Positions 6,151 to 11,814 of a stretch of 16,691 nucleotides of DNA are shown here, one piece after another (position 1 is the stretch's first letter; each line of letters opens with the position of its first letter). The notes under the pieces were generated by a model. That model did no database searches. It worked only from the letters and a program-made list of their open reading frames with translations, and was not told the DNA's origin. This DNA is from Patescibacteria group bacterium (GTDB lineage Bacteria; Patescibacteriota; Patescibacteriia; Patescibacteriales; GWC2-42-12), in contig JAHJXD010000039.1 of assembly GCA_018827685.1 (NCBI GenBank), forward strand, positions 1 to 16,691. Direction: 5' to 3'. The position numbers were made by a program, and so were the translations under genes.

Positions 6151-6287
6151 TAGTTTCTGTGTAAAAATTATTTGTCCACAATTTTGGTGATTTATAAAAT
6201 TCATACTTTAAGTCAAGTTTCCGCTGATCAAACGCTGATAATTACGCTGATCTACGCTGAAAAATAATATTTTTACACAATAACTAA
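6151..6287. mobile_element. MITE-like 137-bp element, copy 1
   Basis: The block is identical to 16555-16691 except for one base (T6213 versus C16617), with no gaps. Its ends are imperfect terminal inverted repeats of 18 bp (6151-6168 against 6269-6286, 16 matches), reading TAGTTTCTGTGTAAAAAT and TAGTTATTGTGTAAAAAT inward. The interior has four CGCTGA(T) words about 10-12 bp apart (6222-6260). It encodes no protein, so any movement would need a transposase elsewhere. It separates rplO from secY. No clear target-site duplication is visible. Confidence 0.8.
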
Positions 6288-6337
6288 TTAACTGTTAAAG
6301 TCCCTTAATATCCGCAGTGAAAATTTTTAAATTATTT

Positions 6338-7609
6338 ATGTATGATAAGCTAATACAAATTTGGAAAGCGCGCGATTTGCGCAATAGCATACTATTTGTT
6401 TTAGGCATGTTAGCTATTTTTCGTTTGGCCGCGCATATTCCAATACCCGGAGTTGATGCTCAGGCTCTAAAAGATTTTTTTGCTTCCAATCAAATTTTAG
6501 GACTCATGAATATTTTTGCAGGCGGCGGTATGAAAAATTTTTCCATTGTCATGATGGGCGTTGGACCATATATTACTTCATCAATTATTTTTCAGCTTTT
6601 GGCCATGATTATTCCGAAATTGGAAGAGATGAATAAAGAAGAATCCGGCCGTCAAAAAATTAATATGTGGACTCGCTGGATGACCGTACCTTTAGCCGTG
6701 TTAGAAGCTTATGGCATGATTACATTGCTCAGACGATCATCTCATTTGATTTTGGGCGATATCAGCGCTTTTAATTTATTTACTATGATTATAACCGTAG
6801 CCGCCGGTACGATTTTTTTAATGTGGTTAGGTGAATTAATGACGGAAAAAAAAGTCGGCAACGGAATTTCTTTGTTAATTTTTGCCGGCATAGTTTCCGG
6901 GTTGCTCCAAATCTCTCAGCAAGTAATAGTTACTTTTGACCCGTCAAAATTGTATATGATTTTAGGTTTTCTGGCTATTTCCATAATAACAATAGTCGGA
7001 GTGGTTATAGTTAACGAGGGTCAGCGCAATGTGCCGGTGCAATATGCCAGGCAAATTAGAGGTAACAGGATGTTTGGCGGCACTTCAACGCATTTGCCGC
7101 TTCGCGTTAATATGGCAGGCGTAATTCCGATTATTTTTGCCATATCAGTAGTAATTTTTCCGCCCATGATTGCTCAATTTTTTATACACGCGCGTACGGC
7201 TTTTATCGCTAACGCGGCCGAGTGGATCATTGGTTTTTTTCAAAATCAATTAGTCTACGCAATTTTATATTTTTTGTTAGTTTTTGCTTTTACTTATTTT
7301 TATACCGAAGTTATTTTTCATCCAACGCAAATCGCGGAAAATTTACAAAAGCAAGGCGGTTTTATTCCAGGTATTAGGCCTGGCCGCCATACTAGTGAAT
7401 ATTTAGCCAATACTACGCATAAAATTATATTTGTCGGCGCCTTATTTTTAGGCGTTATCGCCATTTTGCCTTTAATTTTAAGATATTTTACAGGCATTCA
7501 ATCCCTTACTATCGGCGGTACCTCGTTGCTCATTGTGGTTTCTGTAGTTATTGAAACTGTTAAACAAATTGAATCGCAGTTAACCATGAGAGAGTATGAA
7601 GGAATGTAG
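6338..7609 (+). CDS. secY: Protein translocase subunit SecY
   Basis: Central channel subunit of the Sec translocon in the inner membrane, working with SecE, SecA and signal recognition particle. The 423-residue product has about ten hydrophobic segments. Family landmarks include FRLAAHIPIPGVD after the first segment, MGVGPYITSSIIFQLLAM (73-90), VPVQYARQIRGNRMFGG (232-248) in a cytosolic loop, and IAENLQKQGGFIPGIRPG (332-349). A GTG at 6317 would add seven residues. The ATG at 6338 is preferred because MYDKLIQIWKARDLRN resembles the start of related SecY proteins. A MITE-like element precedes it, so it may be transcribed separately from the ribosomal genes. Confidence 0.96.
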   Translation: MYDKLIQIWKARDLRNSILFVLGMLAIFRLAAHIPIPGVDAQALKDFFASNQILGLMNIFAGGGMKNFSIVMMGVGPYITSSIIFQLLAMIIPKLEEMNKEESGRQKINMWTRWMTVPLAVLEAYGMITLLRRSSHLILGDISAFNLFTMIITVAAGTIFLMWLGELMTEKKVGNGISLLIFAGIVSGLLQISQQVIVTFDPSKLYMILGFLAISIITIVGVVIVNEGQRNVPVQYARQIRGNRMFGGTSTHLPLRVNMAGVIPIIFAISVVIFPPMIAQFFIHARTAFIANAAEWIIGFFQNQLVYAILYFLLVFAFTYFYTEVIFHPTQIAENLQKQGGFIPGIRPGRHTSEYLANTTHKIIFVGALFLGVIAILPLILRYFTGIQSLTIGGTSLLIVVSVVIETVKQIESQLTMREYEGM

Positions 7610-7645
7610 GAACTGTCGCCGAATATGGCATTCGGTCACAGTCCC
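7609..7645. repeat. Split GGACTGT/ACAGTCC element with AATATGGCATTCG core, copy 1
   Basis: GGAACTGTCGCC begins at the last base of the secY stop, and ACAGTCCC ends at 7645. Between them lies GAATATGGCATTCG, which is itself nearly palindromic. A longer relative at 15517-15569 has the same outer arms and the same AATATGGCATTCG. It looks like the short GGGACAGTCCC palindrome with an insert between its halves. Confidence 0.6.
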
Positions 7646-7655
7646 ATAAGGCTAT

Positions 7656-8060
7656 ATGGATTTGTTTTCAATTGTTATCATTGTTGCCGGTTTGTGTTTA
7701 TTTGAAGTTATTAGCAGTATAGACAATGCGATTATTAATGCCGAGGTTCTTTCAACTATGCAGGCAAAGGCGCGGCGTTGGTTTTTGTTATGGGGGTTAA
7801 TTATCGCGGTTTTTTTAATCAGAGGCTTGTTGCCTTGGTTGATAGTCTGGCTGGCTACTCCGAGCTTAGGTCCGATTCAGGCGCTTACCGCTACTTTTTC
7901 CTCAGACTCAAGAGTGCTTGAAGCCGTAGAAAAATCATCACCCATGCTGCTAATCGGCGGAGGAGTATTTTTAATTTTTTTATTTTTTCATTGGCTATTT
8001 TTAGAGTCAAAAAATTTCGGCTTACGCGGAGAAAAATTTTTTTATAAAAATGGCGTCTGA
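7656..8060 (+). CDS. DUF475/TerC-like membrane protein, N-terminal part (cut by in-frame TGA)
   Basis: N-terminal 134 residues of a polytopic membrane protein resembling the TerC/DUF475 superfamily. Members are proposed to move or sense metal ions such as manganese; the function here is not established. It has hydrophobic segments at about 1-20, 43-67 and 97-115, and the acidic motif EVISSIDNAII (17-27). The reading frame ends at TGA (8058-8060) after FYKNGV. It then continues in the same frame, without shift, into the gene part starting at 8079. The uninterrupted frame would be 305 positions long, close to the family size. A TGG to TGA change is the simplest explanation. It lies between secY and a hypothetical gene. 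Confidence 0.75.
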   Translation: MDLFSIVIIVAGLCLFEVISSIDNAIINAEVLSTMQAKARRWFLLWGLIIAVFLIRGLLPWLIVWLATPSLGPIQALTATFSSDSRVLEAVEKSSPMLLIGGGVFLIFLFFHWLFLESKNFGLRGEKFFYKNGV

Positions 8061-8078
8061 TTTTATTCGGTTATTTCC

Positions 8079-8573
8079 GTGATTTTAGCTATTATAGTTT
8101 GGCTGGCTTTAGGTAAAAATCCTTTAATGGCTTTTGGCGCGGTCGTTGGCTCAACCGCTTTTTTTATTACTCACGGCTTTAAACAAAACGCCGAGCAGAG
8201 AGAAAAAAATTTATCACAGAGCCATTTATCAGATTTAAGCAAGATACTTTATCTTGAAGTGATTGACGCGACTTTTTCCATTGATGGGGTTTTAGGCGCT
8301 TTTGCTTTTACTTTGTCTGTGCCCCTAATCTTAATCGGAAACGGCATCGGCGCTGTTGTGGTACGTCAGCTTACTATTGGTAATATTGAAAGGATAAAAA
8401 AATATCTTTACTTAAAAAATGGCGCTATGTATTCTATTTTGTTCTTAGGTATGATTATGCTATTAGATGGTTTTGGTTTTCATATTCCAAGCTGGTTGTC
8501 GCCGGTTGTGACTTTCACGGCAGTGGGTTATTTTTTCTATAAATCTAAATTGGAGAATAATTATTCAATATAA
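8079..8573 (+). CDS. DUF475/TerC-like membrane protein, C-terminal part
   Basis: C-terminal 164 residues of the same DUF475/TerC-like protein, in the same frame as the part ending at 8060. It carries the second acidic motif, EVIDATFSIDGVLGAF (60-75), which mirrors EVISSIDNAII in the first half and reflects the internal duplication of the family. Further marks are GSTAFFITHGFKQNAEQ (24-40), VRQLTIGNIERIKKYLYL (95-112) and four or more hydrophobic segments. The start given is a GTG that could allow re-initiation 18 bp after the TGA, but the frame is open from 8061. All visible conserved residues are intact, which argues against long-term decay. Confidence 0.75.
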   Translation: MILAIIVWLALGKNPLMAFGAVVGSTAFFITHGFKQNAEQREKNLSQSHLSDLSKILYLEVIDATFSIDGVLGAFAFTLSVPLILIGNGIGAVVVRQLTIGNIERIKKYLYLKNGAMYSILFLGMIMLLDGFGFHIPSWLSPVVTFTAVGYFFYKSKLENNYSI

Positions 8574-8577
8574 CTAT

Positions 8578-9153
8578 ATGGCACAAAAACTTGGCGAATG
8601 GGGGTTAAGAAAAAAATTTAGCATAGATAAATTAAGTAGAGTTGGCAGTGTTTATTTTAAAAAAAATGTGCCTGAACCAGGTGTGCAAAGAGGAAGTGTT
8701 TTAAAAAATACTTTAATTGGTCTTGGCAAAGGCAAAATGACTGAATATCAGTTTGAAAAAGCATTAAAATTATCCGGCGTAACAGGTTCACAATTGGGAA
8801 AAAGGAAAAAAATACTCGGGTTAGTTTATGGCCATGGAAATAGTAATTTAGAAAAAAAACAAACTGATTCTAAAATAAAAGAAAAAAATTTAAATCGTAT
8901 TAGACAGGAAAGAAGAAATGAATTCAGGGTTATTAGCGCAGGCGCAATTAATAGTCAACAATATGCCGGCGGCAAAGAAGTGGGGTCGCGCGGTGTTATG
9001 GAACGTGGAATCATGGGAGATTTGGGTGTTAGTCGGAGCAAGAAAGCAGGAGATAAAATAGGCGGTTTTGCTTCGCAATATAATGATAGTAAATTACCAA
9101 ATAATTCCGCGCCAAAAATGCCTTCAGTCAGTATTAAACAGCCGGGTCTATAA
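8578..9153 (+). CDS. Hypothetical basic protein between terC-like gene and adk
   Basis: I do not recognise this 191-residue protein. It has no signal peptide, no membrane segment, no cysteine and a single tryptophan (W8). Residues 1-90 are Lys-rich with some regular hydrophobic spacing (MTEYQFEKALKLSG, 54-67) and could fold. Residues 90-120 are highly charged (KKQTDSKIKEKNLNRIRQER). Residues 120-191 are rich in Gly, Ser, Asn and Pro and look disordered. Overall it is strongly basic, which would suit binding to nucleic acid or the ribosome; that is inference. It starts 4 bp after the membrane gene, ends just before a GGGACAGTCCC palindrome, and is probably a real gene given the long clean frame. 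Confidence 0.75.
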   Translation: MAQKLGEWGLRKKFSIDKLSRVGSVYFKKNVPEPGVQRGSVLKNTLIGLGKGKMTEYQFEKALKLSGVTGSQLGKRKKILGLVYGHGNSNLEKKQTDSKIKEKNLNRIRQERRNEFRVISAGAINSQQYAGGKEVGSRGVMERGIMGDLGVSRSKKAGDKIGGFASQYNDSKLPNNSAPKMPSVSIKQPGL

Positions 9154-9154
9154 A

Positions 9155-9165
9155 GGGACAGTCCC
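9155..9165. repeat. GGGACAGTCCC palindrome, copy 3
   Basis: AAAGGGACAGTCCCATAAA lies in the 19-bp gap between the hypothetical gene and adk. The core is identical to the copies after rpsC and after rplF. It ends 7 bp before the adk start, where a ribosome-binding site would normally be. Confidence 0.65.
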
Positions 9166-9172
9166 ATAAACT

Positions 9173-9841
9173 ATGTCTAAAACTATTATCATTTTTTTCG
9201 GTCCGCCAGGATCGGGTAAAGGCACGCAAGCTGAAATGTTAGCGAAAAAAACTGAATGGAAAAAAATTTCCACAGGTGATTTATTTCGAGCTGAAATCGC
9301 GGATAGAACTAAATTGGGAAAATTGGCCGACAAGTATTTAAAAGTCGGTAAATTAGTTCCGGATAAGGTAATTTTAACTTTAGTTGAACAAGGTTTAAAG
9401 CAAAAGACTTCTGGTTTTATTTTTGATGGTTTTCCTAGAAATCGTCGGCAGTTAAATGATTTATTGACAATATTCAAAAAGGCGCTTAAAAAAAACGACC
9501 GAGTTTATGCTCTTGAAGTGGCAGTTAGCGACAAAGAAGTTAAGCAACGTTTGGGCCAGAGAAGAGTGTGCGCTTGCGGCAAGGTTTACCATTTAGTTTA
9601 TAATCCGCCGATTAACCAGGGCGTTTGCGATATTTGCGGCGGTAAATTGTTTACAAGAAACGATGATAAGGTGAAAGTAATTATTTATAGATTAAAAATC
9701 TATCGTAAAGTTGGCGAACCAATTCTTAATTATTGGCAGAAATTTGGAAAATTAATAAAAATAAACGGGGAACAGCCAATATCTAAAATACATAATGATA
9801 TAATGGAGAAGTTGAAGCAGCTAAAGCATGATTACCATTAA
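9173..9841 (+). CDS. adk: Adenylate kinase with zinc-type LID
   Basis: Catalyses ATP + AMP = 2 ADP in the cytoplasm. The 222-residue product has the P-loop GPPGSGKGT (10-18), the AMP-binding STGDLFR (33-39) and FDGFPR (84-89). The long-form LID has a Cys set at C133, C135, C152 and C155, the zinc-LID arrangement seen in many Gram-positive-type kinases. The first pair is CxC rather than the usual CxxC. RNDD (162-165) and RLKIY (173-177) follow in the LID-CORE hinge. Its stop overlaps the map start by 14 bp, so the two are translationally coupled. secY-adk-map is the classical order, here with two extra genes inserted after secY. Confidence 0.97.
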   Translation: MSKTIIIFFGPPGSGKGTQAEMLAKKTEWKKISTGDLFRAEIADRTKLGKLADKYLKVGKLVPDKVILTLVEQGLKQKTSGFIFDGFPRNRRQLNDLLTIFKKALKKNDRVYALEVAVSDKEVKQRLGQRRVCACGKVYHLVYNPPINQGVCDICGGKLFTRNDDKVKVIIYRLKIYRKVGEPILNYWQKFGKLIKINGEQPISKIHNDIMEKLKQLKHDYH

Positions 9842-10661
9842 AAAAAACAACGAAATAGAATTGTTGCGCCAAGGCGGGAAAATTTTAGGACAAATATTAA
9901 AACAATTGATAACCGAAGTAAAGCCGGGCGTAACCACGGGCCATTTGGAACAAATGGCCGATGTGTTAATTAAAAAAGCCGGCGGCCGGTCTTCTTTTAA
10001 AGGTTTTAAATCGGATAAAGATAATAAGCCTTATCCCACGGTTTTGTGCGCTTGCATTAATGATGAAGTGGTGCACGCGCCCTCTTTACCGTCGCGAGAA
10101 TTAAAGCCAGGCGATATTATTAATATTGATGTAGGTATGGAATTTCCATCCTACGCTTCCTTGTCCAAGGCTATGAAGGATAAGACGGCGGACAAGCCTG
10201 CCAAAGGCGGCTATTATACTGATATGGCGGCTACCGTAGCTGTTGGTAAGGTTAGTCGCGAAGCGCAAAAATTAATTAGAGTGACTAGGCAGGCGTTAGC
10301 ATTGGGCATAAAACAAGTTAGACCAGGTAATAGTTTAAATAACATTGGTAAAACGATTGAACAATATGTTAAGGCTAATAATTTTTCTATAGTGCGCGAC
10401 TTGGTCGGCCATGGCGTTGGCTATAATTTACATGAAGATCCGCAGATTCCTAACTATGATCTAGACTATAATAAAAAAATAATTTTAAAGCCGGGTATGG
10501 TTTTAGCCATTGAACCCATGGTTAACACCGGTGATTGGCGCATTAAAGACGGCGCGGACGGTTTGACGATTTTAACGGCTGACGGCAGTTTAAGCGCGCA
10601 ATTTGAACATACGGTTTTAGTAACGGAAAATGGATATGAAATATTAACGAAGTTTGAATAA
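9828..10661 (+). CDS. map: Methionine aminopeptidase type I, with 20-residue insertion
   Basis: Removes the initiator methionine from nascent proteins at the ribosome. The 277-residue product has all five metal ligands: D101, D132, H195, E229 and E260. It also has the substrate-pocket histidines H83 and H202. In the E. coli enzyme the first two ligand aspartates are 11 residues apart; here they are 31 apart, because residues about 105-127 (PSYASLSKAMKDKTADKPAK) are inserted in a surface loop. The insert is encoded by GC-richer DNA with a 7-bp inverted repeat, CTTGTCC/GGACAAG (10160-10166 and 10190-10196). It overlaps adk by 14 bp. The active site looks intact. Confidence 0.97.
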   Translation: MITIKKNNEIELLRQGGKILGQILKQLITEVKPGVTTGHLEQMADVLIKKAGGRSSFKGFKSDKDNKPYPTVLCACINDEVVHAPSLPSRELKPGDIINIDVGMEFPSYASLSKAMKDKTADKPAKGGYYTDMAATVAVGKVSREAQKLIRVTRQALALGIKQVRPGNSLNNIGKTIEQYVKANNFSIVRDLVGHGVGYNLHEDPQIPNYDLDYNKKIILKPGMVLAIEPMVNTGDWRIKDGADGLTILTADGSLSAQFEHTVLVTENGYEILTKFE

Positions 10662-10671
10662 GTTATAACAG

Positions 10672-10689
10672 GACTTACGCAGTTGATTT
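10672..10689 (+). repeat. GACTTACGCAG motif, copy 2
   Basis: GACTTACGCAGTTGATTT sits between map and ruvX, 10 bp after the map stop. It matches 3921-3938 at 16 of 18 bases. Its last bases overlap an in-frame TTG that could wrongly be taken as the ruvX start. Confidence 0.5.
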
Positions 10690-10697
10690 TTTATGCT

Positions 10698-11093
10698 ATG
10701 AATAATAAATTAACAAAAATATATTTAGGAATTGATTGGGGAGAAAAACGTATCGGCCTGGCCTTAGCCGATAGTGAAACTAAAATTGCTACGCCATTTA
10801 AGGTGGTGGGGAATGTGGAAGAAGTGGCGCAGATGGTGGCAAGCGAGCAGATAAATGTAGTGGTTGCGGGCAAGCCTGTATCAATTACAAATTACAAATT
10901 ACAAATTATGAATGAAAAATATAATAATTTTATAACAGACTTGAAAGATAAAATAAAAGTGCCGGTTGAATTTGTTGATGAGAGATTATCAAGCAAGCAA
11001 GCTGACGCTCTTGTTGGCGATAAAAAGACAAAATCAAAACGCGATGCCATAGCGGCCATGATAATTTTACAAAGTTATTTAGATAAAATATAA
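10698..11093 (+). CDS. ruvX: Putative pre-16S rRNA nuclease / Holliday junction resolvase-like (YqgF family)
   Basis: RNase H-fold nuclease of the RuvX/YqgF family, linked to 16S rRNA 5-prime-end maturation and possibly to Holliday junction processing. The 131-residue product has GIDWGEKRIGLALAD (11-25) with D13, a VVAGKPV strand-loop (56-62), DERLSS (94-99) with E95, and RDAIAAMIILQSYL (115-128) with D116. These give the D-E-D catalytic set. The ATG at 10698 is preferred over an upstream in-frame TTG at 10685-region sequence, because MNNKLTKIYLGID fits the family. Residues 63-72 (ITNYKLQIMN) are encoded by an AATTACA heptamer tract in the loop after the GKP motif. Confidence 0.93.
   Translation: MNNKLTKIYLGIDWGEKRIGLALADSETKIATPFKVVGNVEEVAQMVASEQINVVVAGKPVSITNYKLQIMNEKYNNFITDLKDKIKVPVEFVDERLSSKQADALVGDKKTKSKRDAIAAMIILQSYLDKI
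10883..10910 (+). repeat. AATTACA heptamer tract inside ruvX
   Basis: Four 7-bp units: AATTACA three times, then AATTATG. They are of the same type as the upstream-of-rpsC array (AATTACG, AATTACA, AATTATA). Read in the ruvX frame they give ITNYKLQIMN with no stop. AATTACA units are open in every frame of the + strand, unlike CTCGTAA units, which explains why this version can persist in a gene. Confidence 0.8.
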
Positions 11094-11094
11094 C

Positions 11095-11814
11095 ATGGAA
11101 GAAACTTATAATGTAAAAGCTATAATTTTAAATAGGAAAAATTTTTCTGAAGATGATAGCAAAATTATAATATATTCGCGCGATTCAGGTAAATTAGAAT
11201 TAGTTGCAAGAGGAACGAAAAAAATAAAATCAAAATTAGTCGGACATATTGAGCCGATTACTTTGTCCAACATTATGGCTGTGCGCGGCCGGCAGTACGA
11301 TTACGCCGGAGCGGCGGCAAGCGAACAATGTTATTTTAATATTAAAAATGATTTAGATAAATTAGCGGCCGTTGGTCATGCGATTAGAATTTTTAATAAA
11401 ATAATAAAAGTTGGCCAAGCTGACGAGGAAATTTTCGAATTGTTAAAAAATTTTTTAGATGTTTTGAACAGAGCGACTGCTGATAAAATTAGCTTTGAAT
11501 TATTATCTTGGTTGTTTATTTTTAAATTATTAGTTAAATTGGGACATAAGCCAGAACTTTATTATTGCGTTAACTGTCGCGCTAAAATTTTATCGGCTGG
11601 CATGAAATTTGATTTAGCGCGCGGTGGCTTAATAGGCGCTGAATGTTCGGCTAAAATCGAATGTCCCAACGGTTTGACAATTAGCGAAAATTCCGTTAAA
11701 TTATTAAGATTGGCGGAGAAAAACGATTTTAATAAATTAAGCAAAATTAAAATAAATAATAAAGGAAAGGAGATAAAAAATATTATAAGTTTATTTTTAA
11801 ACTATTATGTTTAG
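11095..11814 (+). CDS. recO: DNA repair protein RecO
   Basis: Recombination mediator that, with RecR, loads RecA onto SSB-coated DNA in the RecFOR pathway. The 239-residue product has the N-terminal OB fold (residues 1-80) with KAIILNRKNFSEDDSKIIIYS (8-28), LVARGTKKIKSKLVG and a VRGRQYDY strand. The C-terminal helical domain includes LLSWLFIFKLLVKLGHKPELYYC and a putative zinc site with C158/C161 and C184/C190. Similarity among RecO proteins is low, so the call rests on the overall pattern and length (E. coli 242). It starts one base after the ruvX stop, and its end overlaps the aspS start by 8 bp. Confidence 0.88.
   Translation: MEETYNVKAIILNRKNFSEDDSKIIIYSRDSGKLELVARGTKKIKSKLVGHIEPITLSNIMAVRGRQYDYAGAAASEQCYFNIKNDLDKLAAVGHAIRIFNKIIKVGQADEEIFELLKNFLDVLNRATADKISFELLSWLFIFKLLVKLGHKPELYYCVNCRAKILSAGMKFDLARGGLIGAECSAKIECPNGLTISENSVKLLRLAEKNDFNKLSKIKINNKGKEIKNIISLFLNYYV

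Noticed and set aside
6222..6260. CGCTGAT words as iterons of a replication origin
   Set aside because: They are inside both copies of the mobile-like element and no DnaA box cluster or replication gene is near.
7656..8573. Alternative genetic code with TGA as Gly or Trp
   Set aside because: No other conserved gene in the window has an internal TGA, GGN and TGG codons are used normally, and aspS ends at TGA at the expected place.
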